Of a DNA stretch of 64,000 bases, positions 8,423 through 18,662 are shown piece after piece; the stretch's first letter is position 1; each line of letters starts with the position of its first letter. Source of the stretch: Ruegeria denitrificans. GTDB taxonomy: Bacteria; Pseudomonadota; Alphaproteobacteria; Rhodobacterales; Rhodobacteraceae. The notes beneath the pieces are model-generated. The model saw only the letters and a program-made list of their open reading frames with translations. It did not search any database and was not told where the DNA came from. Where the stretch lies: NCBI RefSeq assembly GCF_001458295.1, contig NZ_CYUD01000015.1:43132-107131 (forward strand), written 5' to 3'. Position numbers and translations under genes: made by a program.

Positions 8423-9193
8423 TTAGACCTGTCCGGTCTCATGCTGTAGTCGTTGTTGCGCGATGGCTTCGTTGCGCAGGGCTTTCTGGTGATCTTCCAT
8501 GCAGCGCTGGACATAGTGCAGATGCTGATGAATCGCGTCGCGCGCCGCGTCCGGGTCGCGTGCTTGCAGTGCTGAGTTGATGGCGCGGTGTTGATCCAGA
8601 ATGGCCCCGCGCGTGGTATGCTGATGAAACATCATCTGGCGGTTGTAGAACACGCCTTGTTGCAACAAGTCGTACATGGACCGCATCATATGCAGCATCA
8701 CCACGTTATGACTGGCCTCGATGATGGCCATATGGAATTGCGCGTCAAGCTGCGCCTCTTCCTGGGTGGCATTGCGTGCATGAGCGGCCTGCATCTTGTC
8801 GAAAATGGCCTGCACGACCTTCAGATCGCTGTCTGACCCAAGGCGCGCGGCGCGCGCGGCCGCCAAGCCTTCTAAATCGCAGCGGAAAGCAAGAAAATCG
8901 AACACAGCCTCTTCATGGCTGCTAAACAGACGGACCAGAGCCGGTGAGAAGGCAGACCCCAGAACTTCGGCGACATAAATACCGGACCCGGCCTTGGCGG
9001 TCAGTAGCCCCTGGTCCTGCAGCTCCGAAATCGCTTCGCGCAGTGAGGGACGCGAAACACCCAGCCGCTCTGCCAATTCCCGCTCCGCCGGCAGGCGTTC
9101 ACCCGGCTGCAGGATGCCACGCAGGATCAGCAATTCGATCTGTTTCACCACTGCGATGGACAGCTTTTCAGTCTGGACTTTTTGAAAGGGCAT
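8423..9193 (-). CDS. GntR-family regulator, FadR/FCD subfamily
   Basis: A 256-aa GntR regulator. The N-terminal winged helix shows the family signature GERLPAERELAERLGVSRPSLREAI (about residues 31-55); the C-terminal all-helical FCD domain has the metal-ligand pattern with Asp/His residues (FHMAIIEASHN). The start MPFQKVQTEKL is preceded by GGA at suitable distance; an upstream TTG would add five residues. It is divergent from a PLP aminotransferase and probably controls it. A TGGTCA inverted repeat lies in between. Confidence 0.88.
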   Translation of the reverse strand: MPFQKVQTEKLSIAVVKQIELLILRGILQPGERLPAERELAERLGVSRPSLREAISELQDQGLLTAKAGSGIYVAEVLGSAFSPALVRLFSSHEEAVFDFLAFRCDLEGLAAARAARLGSDSDLKVVQAIFDKMQAAHARNATQEEAQLDAQFHMAIIEASHNVVMLHMMRSMYDLLQQGVFYNRQMMFHQHTTRGAILDQHRAINSALQARDPDAARDAIHQHLHYVQRCMEDHQKALRNEAIAQQRLQHETGQV

Positions 9194-9211
9194 GCGGGTT
9201 TGTTCCAAAAT

Positions 9212-9230
9212 TGGTCAAGTCATATGACCA
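9212..9230. promoter_or_regulatory. Inverted repeat TGGTCA-N7-TGACCA, candidate GntR operator
   Basis: Perfect 6-bp arms with a 7-bp spacer, 19 bases upstream of the GntR start. The half-sites contain TGGTC/GACCA, as in many FadR-subfamily operators. Further GGTCA and TTGAC half-sites occur at 9281-9298, nearer the aminotransferase, so the regulator may control both directions. Confidence 0.5.
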
Positions 9231-9345
9231 TGGAATTTTGACCTGTTCAAGAACGAGCGTGCCTTTGACTTGAAACATTAGGTCAGAATTATTGACATTA
9301 ATGCCATCATACTTAGGCTGCCCGAAAAGACAGCGGAGGAGATCG

Positions 9346-10545
9346 ATGTCGATGAAAGATCTGTTTGCCACACGGACAAGCCGGATGAAGGCGTCCGAGA
9401 TACGCGAATTGCTCAAGCTGCTGGACCAGCCGGGTATCATTTCCTTCGCAGGGGGAATTCCGGACCCTGCGTTGTTTCCGGCGGATGGGTTCGCCATGGC
9501 GTTCCAAAACGCCTTGGGGGCCGAATTCCAGGCCCAGGCGCTGCAATATTCTGTCAGCGAAGGCTATGTTCCCCTGCGCGAATGGCTTGCCGACCACATG
9601 CGCCAGATTGGGATCGAGTGTGAGCTTGAAAACATCCTGATCACGTCGGGTTCGCAGCAAGCGCTGGATTATCTGGGCAAGCTGTATCTTTCGCCGGGTG
9701 ACACGGCACTGGTCGGCTGGCCCACTTACCTGGGGGCTCTGGCGGCGTTTAATGCCTATGAACCACGCTTTGATCGCCTGAGCATCAATGGCAATCGACG
9801 GGCGGCGAAATATGCCGCCACAGCAGGTGAGGGGGCGATAAAATTCGCCTACCTGTCACCCGACTTTGCCAACCCGACCGGAGAAACCGTGGATCTGCGT
9901 GGCCGCGAAGCCTTGCTGGATCTGGCAGACGAATTGAACTGTGCCGTCATCGAAGATGGCGCCTATCAGGCCCTGCGCTATGATGGCGAACCGATCCCGC
10001 CGGTTCTGGCGTTGGAGCTGGCGCGCAAAGGGTCGATCGAAAACTGCAGGACGATCTATTGCGGTAGCTTCTCGAAAACCCTGTCTCCGGGGTTGCGGGT
10101 GGGATGGGTTGTGGCCGCCAAACCGGTAATCTCGCAACTGGTGTTGATGAAACAGGCAGCTGACCTACACTCTGCGACGATTAACCAAATGGCCATCAAC
10201 GAGGTGGCGCGTGCCTGCTTTGACACGCATATTCCCATGCTGCGCAGTGTTTACGGAGCACGCCGCGATGCGATGCTCAGCGCGTTGCGGGATCATATGC
10301 CTGAAGGCGTGGACTGGACCAAACCCGAGGGCGGCATGTTCATTTGGGTGACCCTGCCCAAGGGCCTAAAAGGGGCCGATCTGCTGGCAAAGGCGCTTGA
10401 GACGGTCAAAGTGGCCTTTGTCCCCGGCCAGGCGTTTTTCCCGGACGAAACCGGGGCCAATACGATCCGGCTGAGTTTTTCGAATTCGGATGAGGCGACG
10501 ATCCGCGAAGGTATCCGGCGGTTAGGAGAAGTTCTGCGCACCTAA
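9346..10545 (+). CDS. PLP-dependent aminotransferase (MocR-free class I, 2-aminoadipate type)
   Basis: A 399-aa fold-type I aminotransferase resembling LysN/2-aminoadipate and kynurenine-type enzymes. The N-terminal motif SFAGGIPDPALFP is typical of this group. The PLP lysine is in GSFSKTLSPGLRVGW (about residue 246), and the cofactor Asp lies in CAVIEDGAY. A GGAGGA site lies five bases before the ATG at 9346, which decides the start against longer in-frame options. It is divergent from the GntR regulator. Substrate is not deducible. Confidence 0.85.
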   Translation: MSMKDLFATRTSRMKASEIRELLKLLDQPGIISFAGGIPDPALFPADGFAMAFQNALGAEFQAQALQYSVSEGYVPLREWLADHMRQIGIECELENILITSGSQQALDYLGKLYLSPGDTALVGWPTYLGALAAFNAYEPRFDRLSINGNRRAAKYAATAGEGAIKFAYLSPDFANPTGETVDLRGREALLDLADELNCAVIEDGAYQALRYDGEPIPPVLALELARKGSIENCRTIYCGSFSKTLSPGLRVGWVVAAKPVISQLVLMKQAADLHSATINQMAINEVARACFDTHIPMLRSVYGARRDAMLSALRDHMPEGVDWTKPEGGMFIWVTLPKGLKGADLLAKALETVKVAFVPGQAFFPDETGANTIRLSFSNSDEATIREGIRRLGEVLRT

Positions 10546-10590
10546 GTGCCGGAAAGGTTCTGTTAACCATATTGAGGCAAAGCTGGCCGC

Positions 10591-10923
10591 ATGATCCGGT
10601 ATCTGTTCCTCCTATCGGTGCTGGCCGCCTGTTCGGCTGGCACCCCTTATTTCCGGGACATCCCTGCAACTCGTATCGCGGTGAATGGCAGCGTCTTCGA
10701 TGTGCGCGTGCGCGGTGATCTGGCCGAGGCCGTGCGGATTAACACCCAATACGCCCCGCGTCTGGGTCCGATTAAAGACCGGGCAGGGTTGGCCATGGCG
10801 CAGGTCTCGGGCTGTCCCATTCTGGATGTGCTGGGCGATGCGGCGGTGACCGTCGGTGTGTTGGGCTGTGACCGTGCGGCGGGAGAACGTCTGTTGCTAA
10901 CCGCCATCTCGACCCCGAATTAG
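10591..10923 (+). CDS. Small putative lipoprotein
   Basis: A 110-aa protein with a lipoprotein signal: positively charged MIR, hydrophobic LFLLSVLAAC, lipobox Cys at residue 14. The mature part has no domain I recognise; it contains two further Cys (CPILDVLG and GCDRAAG) that could form a disulfide. It follows the aminotransferase by 45 bases and precedes smc by 212 bases. Function unknown. Confidence 0.7.
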   Translation: MIRYLFLLSVLAACSAGTPYFRDIPATRIAVNGSVFDVRVRGDLAEAVRINTQYAPRLGPIKDRAGLAMAQVSGCPILDVLGDAAVTVGVLGCDRAAGERLLLTAISTPN

Positions 10924-11135
10924 GAATGCGTCGATTATGGCGTTTATGAGGATATCGGGAAGGACTACGGGTTTCAGGTGTTCGAGTGCACGCCTTACTG
11001 AGATACGCGTATTCCTGCGCATTTCGGCAAGATATTGTGGATAAGTCGGGGTGATATCCCATATCCTGCGCAACTTCGTTGACTCAGCCCCCATCCGTTG
11101 CGCAGACTTCATTCGTATAGGAATCACGGGACTCA

Positions 11136-14100
11136 TTGCCTTTGCGCTTTAGCAAACTCAAACTCACCGGCTTCAAAAGCTTTGTTGATCCAACCGATCT
11201 TGTCATCGCGGATGGGTTGACCGGTGTGGTGGGTCCGAATGGTTGCGGCAAGTCCAACCTTTTGGAAGCCTTGCGTTGGGTGATGGGGGAAAACCGTCCC
11301 AAATCCATGCGCGGCGGCGCGATGGAGGATGTGATCTTTGCAGGTGCTGCAACGCGCCCGGCGCGCAATTTTGCCGAGGTTGTGCTGACGCTGGACAATT
11401 CCGAACGACTTGCGCCGTCAGGCTTTAACGACAGCGACCAACTTGAAATTTTCCGCCGCATCACCCGCGATGTGGGCAGCGCTTACAAGACCAACGGCAA
11501 GGACGTGCGGGCGCGGGATGTGCAGATGCTTTTCGCTGACGCCTCGACCGGGGCGCATTCACCTGCGCTGGTGGGGCAGAACCGTATTGCCGAACTGATC
11601 AATGCCAAACCCCGTGCCCGCCGCCGTATTCTGGAAGAAGCGGCTGGAATCTCGGGCCTCTACCAGCGACGGCATGAAGCCGAGCTGAAGCTGAAAGGCA
11701 CCGAATCCAACCTGACACGTGTCGATGATGTGCTGGAACAGCTGGGCACGCAATTGGCGCAGCTGGCGCGTCAGGCCCGTCAGGCCGCACGCTATCGCGA
11801 GATTGGCGAGCAGTTGCGTCAGGCCGAGGGCATGCTGTTGTATCGCCGCTGGAAAGAGGCTGATATGGCCCGCCAGCAGGCCGAAGAAAAACTGCGCGAA
11901 CGGATCACCGAGGCGTCTCGGGCCGAGGCCGAAGCCCGCGCGGCTGCTACCAAACGCGCCGAAATCGAAGAAACCCTGCCGCCCCTGCGCGAAGAAGAGG
12001 CCATCGCCGCTGCCGTCTTGCAGCGCCAGCAGGTGCAGCGTGATGCGCTGTCAGATCAGGAAACCCGTGCGCGTCAAACCATTGAGACGCTGACCAACCG
12101 TATTCAGCAGTTGGGCTACGATATCGAGCGTGAAACCGGCCTGAATCGCGACGCTGGTCAGATGATCGAACGTCTGGAATGGGAGGCGCGCGAACTGGCC
12201 AAAGCTGCCGAGGGGCACGAGGATAAGGTGGCGGAGGCTGCCGAGATCGCGCGTGAAGCGGCGTCGGTTCTACAGGATCGCGAAGATCACCTGTCGCAGG
12301 AAACCGAGGATATGGCGCGCCTTGTCGCCCGCCACCAATCGGCGCAGCGTCTGGTTGAGGACAGCCGCAAGACACTGGCCCGGTCCGAGGCCGAAGAGGT
12401 AAAGGCCCGCAGTGCCGTGGACGAGGCACGCGAGGCTCTGACCAACGCAAGCGAAGCCTTTGAAGCCGCGCAAGAGGGCGAGGAAGAAGCCCGCGAAGCG
12501 GCCGAGGCCGCTGAAGAAGCGCTGGCGGCGGCGGATGAGCTGCGAAATGACACGCAGGCGCGTGAGGCCGAGGCCCGCGCGCAACGGTCCGAGGCTGAGG
12601 GCGAGTTGGGTGCGATCCGCGCCGAAACCTCGGCGCTAGCAAAACTGGTGGAACGCGACACAGCCGAAGGCGGTCAGGTTCTGGACCTGCTGCGCGTTGA
12701 GCCGGGGTTTGAAAAAGCGCTGGGGGCCGCGCTGGCCGACGATTTGCGCGCGCCGCTGGTCGAAGGCGACGGCCCGTCGGGTTGGGTGCAGGTTGCGGGC
12801 TATGATGCTGATCAGCCATTGCCGGATGGGGTCGAACCACTAGCGCTGCATGTGTCCGGCCCGGACCGGCTAAGCCGCCGGATCGCACAGATTGGTCTGG
12901 TTGATGCGGACCAGGGCGCGCGGTTGCAGGACTCGCTGAAGCCAGGGCAACGCCTGGTGTCCCGGTCCGGTGATCTGTGGCGTTGGGACGGGTTCCGTGC
13001 GTGGGCCGAAGATGCGCCAAGCGCCGCCGCCCTGCGGCTGGAACAGCTCAACAAGCTGGAGGCGCTGAAACAGGAGCTGACCCGCGCCGAGGCGCAGGCC
13101 GACGGTGCCCGCGCCGCGCACGAGGCTTTGTCGCAGCAACTGGCCGATGTCACCGAAGCGGACCGCCGTGCGCGGGATGCCCGGCGCGCCGCCGATCAAC
13201 GTATGGCCGAAACCGCCCGCGCGCTGAGCCGAGCGGAGGCGGACCGCAATCTGGCGCAAGGAAAGCTTGAGACCCTGTCACTGGCCGTGGATCGCCACAA
13301 AGAAGATGCCATGTCAGCCCGCGCGCAACTGCGCGAAGCTGAGGGTGCGTTGACCGGTCTGGGGGATCTCGACACTGCCCGTGCTCAGGTCGAGGATATC
13401 AAGCAAACGGTCGAGGCTGCGCGGATTACCATGCTGACCCACCGTTCGTCCCATGATGAACTGCGCCGCGAGGGTGAGGCCCGCACCCGCCGCTCGCAAG
13501 AGGTCACCAAAGACCTCAGCGGTTGGAAACACCGTCTTGAAACGGCTGAAAAGCGGATTTCGGAACTGGCAGAGCGCAAAGAAAGTTCGGAAGATGAACT
13601 GTCCGAGGCAAAGGCTGCCCCTAGTGAGATTGCCGAGGCCCGCGAAGAACTGAATGAGTTGATCGAGACGGCTGAAGCCCGCCGTGCCGAGGCCGCTGAC
13701 AAGCTGGCCCAAGCCGAAACCCAGCAGCGCGAGGTGGTGCTGGCTGAACGCGATGCGGAACGTCAGGCCTCGGAAGCGCGCGAATCCCGCGCCGCAGCCG
13801 AGGCGCGCTGCGATGCCGCCAAGGAAAGCGTGACAGCAACGGCGGAACGGATTGCCGAGGATCAACAGCTGACCCCGAATCAGTTGCTGAACCAATTGGA
13901 TGTGAACCCCGATCAAATGCCCGCAGCGGACGCCTTGGAAGCCGAGGTGAACCGGCACAAGCGGCAACGTGATGCGATGGGCGCTGTAAATCTGCGCGCC
14001 GAAGAGGATGCCAAGGAAGTTCAAGAAGAATTCGACACGCTAAACGGCGAAAAAGCGGATTTGGAAGAGGCGATCAAAGCCCTGCGCAGCGGTATCGCCA

Positions 14101-14597
14101 GTCTCAACCGCGAAGGGCGGGAACGGCTGTTGACGGCATTTGAACAGGTGAACTCGAACTTTGCCATGCTGTTCAAGCATCTGTTTGGCGGTGGCGAGGC
14201 TAATCTGGTCATGGTCGAAAGCGATGATCCGCTGGATGCCGGGCTTGAGATCATGTGCCAGCCGCCGGGCAAGAAACTCTCGACGCTTAGCCTGTTGTCG
14301 GGTGGTGAACAGACCCTGACCGCAACGGCGCTGATCTTTGGCGTGTTCCTTGCCAATCCAGCCCCGATCTGTGTGTTGGACGAGGTTGACGCGCCGCTGG
14401 ACGACGCCAACGTCACCCGGTTCTGCGACCTGCTGGACGAGATGTGCCGTCAGACCGAAACGCGGTTCTTGATCATCACCCACCACGCGGTAACCATGGC
14501 GCGGATGGACCGTTTGTTTGGCGTGACCATGCAGGAGCAGGGCGTCAGCCAACTGGTCTCGGTCGATCTGAAAAAGGCCGAGCAGATGGTCGCATGA
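11136..14597 (+). CDS. smc: Chromosome segregation protein SMC
   Basis: An 1153-aa SMC ATPase, normal length. The Walker A motif GPNGCGKSN is at residues 33-41; two long Glu/Ala/Arg-rich coiled coils flank a hinge at about 510-640; the signature LSLLSGGEQ is near residue 1055, with Walker B VCVLDEVDAP-type sequence (ICVLDEVDAPLDD) following. It compacts and segregates the nucleoid with ScpA/ScpB, which are not adjacent. The start is TTG (LPLRFSKLKLTGFKSF), which matches the family start exactly; no ATG lies nearby in frame. Confidence 0.96.
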   Translation: MPLRFSKLKLTGFKSFVDPTDLVIADGLTGVVGPNGCGKSNLLEALRWVMGENRPKSMRGGAMEDVIFAGAATRPARNFAEVVLTLDNSERLAPSGFNDSDQLEIFRRITRDVGSAYKTNGKDVRARDVQMLFADASTGAHSPALVGQNRIAELINAKPRARRRILEEAAGISGLYQRRHEAELKLKGTESNLTRVDDVLEQLGTQLAQLARQARQAARYREIGEQLRQAEGMLLYRRWKEADMARQQAEEKLRERITEASRAEAEARAAATKRAEIEETLPPLREEEAIAAAVLQRQQVQRDALSDQETRARQTIETLTNRIQQLGYDIERETGLNRDAGQMIERLEWEARELAKAAEGHEDKVAEAAEIAREAASVLQDREDHLSQETEDMARLVARHQSAQRLVEDSRKTLARSEAEEVKARSAVDEAREALTNASEAFEAAQEGEEEAREAAEAAEEALAAADELRNDTQAREAEARAQRSEAEGELGAIRAETSALAKLVERDTAEGGQVLDLLRVEPGFEKALGAALADDLRAPLVEGDGPSGWVQVAGYDADQPLPDGVEPLALHVSGPDRLSRRIAQIGLVDADQGARLQDSLKPGQRLVSRSGDLWRWDGFRAWAEDAPSAAALRLEQLNKLEALKQELTRAEAQADGARAAHEALSQQLADVTEADRRARDARRAADQRMAETARALSRAEADRNLAQGKLETLSLAVDRHKEDAMSARAQLREAEGALTGLGDLDTARAQVEDIKQTVEAARITMLTHRSSHDELRREGEARTRRSQEVTKDLSGWKHRLETAEKRISELAERKESSEDELSEAKAAPSEIAEAREELNELIETAEARRAEAADKLAQAETQQREVVLAERDAERQASEARESRAAAEARCDAAKESVTATAERIAEDQQLTPNQLLNQLDVNPDQMPAADALEAEVNRHKRQRDAMGAVNLRAEEDAKEVQEEFDTLNGEKADLEEAIKALRSGIASLNREGRERLLTAFEQVNSNFAMLFKHLFGGGEANLVMVESDDPLDAGLEIMCQPPGKKLSTLSLLSGGEQTLTATALIFGVFLANPAPICVLDEVDAPLDDANVTRFCDLLDEMCRQTETRFLIITHHAVTMARMDRLFGVTMQEQGVSQLVSVDLKKAEQMVA

Positions 14598-14650
14598 CCA
14601 TCACTGCAACGTTATGTCTGTTTTATCGCCGCACGGGGTAGGGTGCTGGC

Positions 14651-15001
14651 ATGACCCGTTTTTTGATCCTCGCCCTGCTGATCGCAGGCCCGGCATGGGC
14701 TGCTGAATGGCCAACCAAACCCGGTGATATTCCCTTGACGTCAACAGAGCTGGAGGCGCTGGCCGGGCGCACGCTGACCTTCTATGACGATGGTCAGTCC
14801 AGTTTTTCTGCCGGTGGGGCCTATTCATACACCTATGCCAGCGGAGAATCTGCCTTTGGCACTTATTCAGTCGCCGAGGATGGCAGTGTCTGCATCCAGT
14901 ATAGAAACGGGTTCAGTCGCTGCGATTTGTATGTGCACAGTGGCGAGCGGCTGATCCTGATTGATCAAAAGGGCGACCGCTATCCTGTGCGACCGGACTG
15001 A
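14651..15001 (+). CDS. Secreted protein of unknown function
   Basis: A 116-aa protein with a clear Sec signal peptide (MTRFLILALLIAGPAWAAEW, cleavage after AWA, about residue 17). The mature domain has the segments LEALAGRTLTFYDDG and GEYSY-like aromatic strands, ending with a pair of cysteines (VCIQYRNGFSRCDLY) and LIDQKGDRYPV. The pattern suggests a small beta-sheet periplasmic domain. It follows smc by 53 bases on the same strand. No family function is assigned. Confidence 0.65.
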   Translation: MTRFLILALLIAGPAWAAEWPTKPGDIPLTSTELEALAGRTLTFYDDGQSSFSAGGAYSYTYASGESAFGTYSVAEDGSVCIQYRNGFSRCDLYVHSGERLILIDQKGDRYPVRPD

Positions 15002-15138
15002 AATCATACGCTTTCGGTGATGCCACACCTCTGTGGGCGAAACACAGCATAGCCGTTTCGATTTAGATTTCGACCTATTAATATCCTGAAAATCGACACA
15101 ATACGCCAACCGTAGCGATCCATCAGAGGAGCAGTTTA

Positions 15139-15576
15139 GTGAGCGACTACACAGAAAATAACCTGGCCCGTGGCAAAGAGCGGGGATCGCATGGCCGTCA
15201 GCAGGACGAGGGGGTTCTAGTCATCCGTACCGTTGCGATGCCAGCCGATACCAACCCATCTGGCGACATCTTCGGAGGCTGGCTGATGTCGCAGATGGAC
15301 CTTGCGGCGGGGAATATGGCGGGTCGAGTTTCGCAGGGGCGCGGGGCCACGGTTTCGGTCGAGGCGATGCAATTCTTACGCCCAGTCAAAGTGGGCGATG
15401 AGGTGACGCTCTATGCTACGTTGCGCAAGGTCGGGCGTACTTCCATGCGTATTCACGTCGATGCCTGGGCACGCCCCCGGTATTCCGAGAAAGCACAAAA
15501 GGTCACGGATGCCGATTTCGTCTTTGTGGCGCTGGACGAAAAAGGCGCTCCACGGCCAGTGTTCGAAGACCAATGA
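15139..15576 (+). CDS. Acyl-CoA thioesterase, YciA-type hotdog protein
   Basis: A 145-aa hotdog-fold thioesterase. The catalytic-helix motif NPSGDIFGGWLMSQMDLAAG and the following VSVEAMQFLRPVKVGDEV match the YciA/acyl-CoA hydrolase family, which cleaves short- and medium-chain acyl-CoA in the cytoplasm. Start is GTG with AGAGGAG eight bases before it. It stands alone and converges on the lytic transglycosylase gene. Confidence 0.88.
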   Translation: MSDYTENNLARGKERGSHGRQQDEGVLVIRTVAMPADTNPSGDIFGGWLMSQMDLAAGNMAGRVSQGRGATVSVEAMQFLRPVKVGDEVTLYATLRKVGRTSMRIHVDAWARPRYSEKAQKVTDADFVFVALDEKGAPRPVFEDQ

Positions 15577-15604
15577 CGCGCTTGTTCGTCGCGGGCCTAG
15601 CACT

Positions 15605-16768
15605 TTAAAGACGGTTCAACAGGTCCGGTGTCGGCCAGGCATCAGCAGGCAAGCCCAACCGCACCTGTTCCGCCTGCACGGCAGCCCGTGTGCCTGCTCC
15701 CAGAATTCCGTCGATTTTTCCGACATCATGGCCGCGTGCCTGAAGCTTGCTTTGCAGCTGTTTCATCTGCGCGCCGGAAAGCCCCTGTGCAGCGTTTCCG
15801 GAGTCATAGATCTGACCGCCTTCCAGTCGTGTGCCAAAATAAGCCGCGGTCAGAACGTAGACAAAACTCTGATTCCACTCGAAATAAACGTCGAAATTCG
15901 GATAGGCCAAAAAGGCCGGTCCGTTGCGCCCCTGCGGCAAGATCAGCGACGCGGGCAAGTTCGTCAAGGACCCGCTGCGGGCCTGCACTCCCATCGCCTG
16001 CCAGTCAGCCACCGGGCGTGGTTTGCCCGGTCCGGACAGCGACCAATCCATCTGCGCGGGCACTGTCACCTCTTGCAGCCACGGCTGCCCCGGTTGCCAA
16101 CCGAGATGCGACAACATCTTGGCGCCCGACATCAGCGCGTCCGGTGCGGACGTTTTCAATGAGACTTTGCCGTCTCCGTCTCCGTCGACACCGTTTTCCA
16201 GTATGTCGCGCGGAAGCATCTGGACCATACCGATCTCTCCGGCCCAGGCACCTGTGGTTCTGGCCGGATCGAAATTTCCTTGTTGGTATAGCTCGATGGC
16301 GGCGAAGATCTGAGGGCGGAACAATTCAGGGCGACGGCAATCATGGGCCAGCGTCACCAGCGCATTACGGGTGTTGAAATCGCCCTGAAACGCGCCGTAA
16401 TCGGTCTCGAAGGCCCAAAAGGCCAGAAGAACCCCGCGCGAGACGCCGTATTCCCGCTCGATCCGATCAAACACCGCGTCATATTTGCGCGACATAGCCT
16501 GACCACGCTCGATCCGGTTTTGCGAGATCAAATGGCGCGAGAAATCGATGAACGGTTTCTGGAACACACCCTGCGCGCGGTCGGCTTTCAGGACCGCTCC
16601 GTCCTGTTGCACGCCTTTGAAAAATGCATTGACGGTGGATTTGTCGAACCCTTGCTGGACGGCCTCGGTCTTTAACCCTTTGACGAAGGAATTGAAGCCG
16701 CCGCCACATTGGGCATAGGCGGGCGAGGCGAACAGAACGGCGGCAACAAAGCCAGAGAGAATGCGCAT
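15605..16768 (-). CDS. Lytic murein transglycosylase (MltB family) with peptidoglycan-binding domain
   Basis: A 387-aa periplasmic enzyme. A Sec signal peptide (MRILSGFVAAVLFASPAYA, about 19 residues) fixes the start; an in-frame extension upstream would lie inside cbiB's end. The catalytic SLT2-type domain includes LLAFWAFETDYG with the catalytic Glu, and GEIGMVQMLPRDIL. The C-terminal 60 residues (GLSGAQMKQLQSKLQARGHDV...) form a PG_binding_1 domain. It cleaves peptidoglycan glycan strands. It begins 12 bases after the cbiB stop, so it may be the last gene of a cobD-cbiB-mltB unit. Confidence 0.9.
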   Translation of the reverse strand: MRILSGFVAAVLFASPAYAQCGGGFNSFVKGLKTEAVQQGFDKSTVNAFFKGVQQDGAVLKADRAQGVFQKPFIDFSRHLISQNRIERGQAMSRKYDAVFDRIEREYGVSRGVLLAFWAFETDYGAFQGDFNTRNALVTLAHDCRRPELFRPQIFAAIELYQQGNFDPARTTGAWAGEIGMVQMLPRDILENGVDGDGDGKVSLKTSAPDALMSGAKMLSHLGWQPGQPWLQEVTVPAQMDWSLSGPGKPRPVADWQAMGVQARSGSLTNLPASLILPQGRNGPAFLAYPNFDVYFEWNQSFVYVLTAAYFGTRLEGGQIYDSGNAAQGLSGAQMKQLQSKLQARGHDVGKIDGILGAGTRAAVQAEQVRLGLPADAWPTPDLLNRL

Positions 16769-16779
16769 GGGCGGGTCCG

Positions 16780-17700
16780 TCAGAGAATTAAGCTGACTCC
16801 AACCGACACCGACAGAAGGCCAAGCGCAAGCCCCCAAACGGTCCACAGCATGTTACATGCGCGGAAAACCTCTGACGCGCCGATTTCGCGCGGAGCATCG
16901 CCGTTCACCCACGCCAGATCGCGGACCTTCCCGTCATAGCTGCGCGGACCGGCCAGAGCGACGTTCAGGGCGCGCGCCATGGCGGCCTCGGGCCATCCTG
17001 CATTGGGAGAGATATGGCGACGTGCATCCGTCACCATATCAGCCCAGCGCGCCCATTGACCGGACAGGGCCACGATCAACACGCAGGTCAGGCGCGCAGG
17101 GATCAGGTTCAGTACGTCGTCCAGACGGGCGGCGGCCCATCCAAAGTATCGGTATTTTTCGGTGCGGTAACCGATCATGCTGTCGGCTGTGTTGACGGCC
17201 TTGTAAATCAGGAGCCCTGGTAACCCGGCGAGCAGAAACCAGAATGCAGGGGCGATGACCCCATCGCTGAGGTTCTCGGCCGCGCTTTCAATCGCAGACC
17301 GGGCAACCTGTGCCTCGGTCATGTCGCGAGTATCACGGGACACGATCATTGCGACCTTGGACCGGCCCTCGACCAGAGAGTTGCGTAGCCCTTCACCCAC
17401 ATCACGCACATGCGACACCAGCGATTTCTGCGCTAACAGGATGGCGCAGAGGATGATCTCGACCACAGGTCCTAAAAAGGCCAGCACGCGCCCAAGGATC
17501 AATGCACCGATGACCAGCAGTATCACCGCCGCAACCCCTTTCAACCGCTGCTGCGCGCCGTGGTTCAGACGTTTGTCCAGCCAGCCGATAATGTTGCCTG
17601 TCGCCACCGCCGGGTGGCGAACGCGTGACCAAAGCCAGTCTGGCTCGCCCAATGCGGCGTCCAGACACATGGCGCAGACCAGCAGGAACGCGGTGCTCAC
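16780..17700 (-). CDS. cbiB: Adenosylcobinamide-phosphate synthase
   Basis: A 306-aa membrane protein of the CbiB/CobD family that attaches aminopropanol phosphate to adenosylcobyric acid in cobalamin synthesis. Visible landmarks: [23 protein letters not shown] near the N-terminus, [34 protein letters not shown] in the middle, and [15 protein letters not shown] sequence ([15 protein letters not shown]). The GTG start overlaps the stop of cobD as GTGA, showing translational coupling. Confidence 0.94.
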   Translation of the reverse strand: MSTAFLLVCAMCLDAALGEPDWLWSRVRHPAVATGNIIGWLDKRLNHGAQQRLKGVAAVILLVIGALILGRVLAFLGPVVEIILCAILLAQKSLVSHVRDVGEGLRNSLVEGRSKVAMIVSRDTRDMTEAQVARSAIESAAENLSDGVIAPAFWFLLAGLPGLLIYKAVNTADSMIGYRTEKYRYFGWAAARLDDVLNLIPARLTCVLIVALSGQWARWADMVTDARRHISPNAGWPEAAMARALNVALAGPRSYDGKVRDLAWVNGDAPREIGASEVFRACNMLWTVWGLALGLLSVSVGVSLIL

Positions 17701-18662
17701 AGCGCGGCCTCTAGTCTGTTCCAGCCATCCGCTGGGGGCAGACCCAGTCGCAAGTAGGTTTGAGAATAGGGGAAGACGCGGCTCCAGATATGAGCACGGG
17801 CCAGACGGTCTTGCCAGTCAGCGGCGCTGTCGACCTCATAGAGGCGAAACAGCGTGGTGCCCCCGACTACGGCAGCCCCCTTTCTGATCAGCAACTGGTC
17901 AAGCCGGTCGGCCTCGGCGCTTAGGTGTTGGCGGGTTGCTATGGCCCATTCAACGTCTCGCAGGGCCTGCTCTCCGATCCGCAGCGCAGGGCCAGACACG
18001 GACCATGGCCCGGTCAGGTCGTTCAGCCGGGCGATCAGCTCGGGTTGACCGACGGCAAACCCCAGCCGCAGCCCGGCCAAACCCCAAAACTTGCCAAAGC
18101 TTTTCAACACGATCACTCCGGGGCATGTCGCCAGATGGATAAGCGAAGCCTCGGGGCTGACATCGCAAAAGCTCTCGTCGATTACGGTCAGCGGGGCGTT
18201 CGCATCCGCCTCGGACCAGATCCGGCCATCGGGGTTATTCGGGTGTACGATAACGCGGGCCTCGGTCGGGCCGTTGGGTTGCACGGTCCAACCTTGCGCA
18301 GAGAAAGCGGCGGCGTGTTCGTTGTAGGTGGGCGTTGTGATCTGAACCCTGCCAAGAGCGGCCAACGCCGGCATGCGGGCGATCACGGCCGAAGCACCGG
18401 GCGCAGGCAGGATTGCCGCGCCGTCAGGGACCGACCAGAAGTGACGGGCAGCCTCAGTCAGGCGCTCAAATGCGCCGTGGTCTGGTAATTCGGTCCAGTC
18501 TGAGGGGATCAGCCCGGACACCTGATAGGGGCGGGGATTGATCCCGGTGGACAAGTCCATCCAATCGGTACGGGTTCCCCCATAAGATGCGATGGCTCCG
18601 TCCAGCCCTCCGCCATGGTCGCGTGCGGTGCGCGGGTTCAAATTCTTGTTAGGGCTTGCCAT
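17697..18662 (-). CDS. cobD: L-threonine-O-3-phosphate decarboxylase
   Basis: A 321-aa PLP enzyme that makes aminopropanol phosphate, the substrate used by the neighbouring cbiB product. N-terminal [15 protein letters not shown] and [11 protein letters not shown] are diagnostic for CobD/CobC. The PLP lysine lies in [17 protein letters not shown]. It is upstream of and overlaps cbiB by four bases. In the Pseudomonas denitrificans nomenclature this gene is cobC. Confidence 0.92.
   Translation of the reverse strand: MASPNKNLNPRTARDHGGGLDGAIASYGGTRTDWMDLSTGINPRPYQVSGLIPSDWTELPDHGAFERLTEAARHFWSVPDGAAILPAPGASAVIARMPALAALGRVQITTPTYNEHAAAFSAQGWTVQPNGPTEARVIVHPNNPDGRIWSEADANAPLTVIDESFCDVSPEASLIHLATCPGVIVLKSFGKFWGLAGLRLGFAVGQPELIARLNDLTGPWSVSGPALRIGEQALRDVEWAIATRQHLSAEADRLDQLLIRKGAAVVGGTTLFRLYEVDSAADWQDRLARAHIWSRVFPYSQTYLRLGLPPADGWNRLEAAL

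Noticed and set aside
10924..11135. Gap before smc considered for a dif site or a small gene
   Set aside because: No match to the dif palindrome, and the only plus-strand frame (about 36 codons) has no ribosome-binding site. I see nothing definite there.
11947..13020. A 357-codon minus-strand frame inside smc
   Set aside because: Pro/Arg-rich translation mirroring the coiled-coil codons of smc; no start signal and no recognisable domain.
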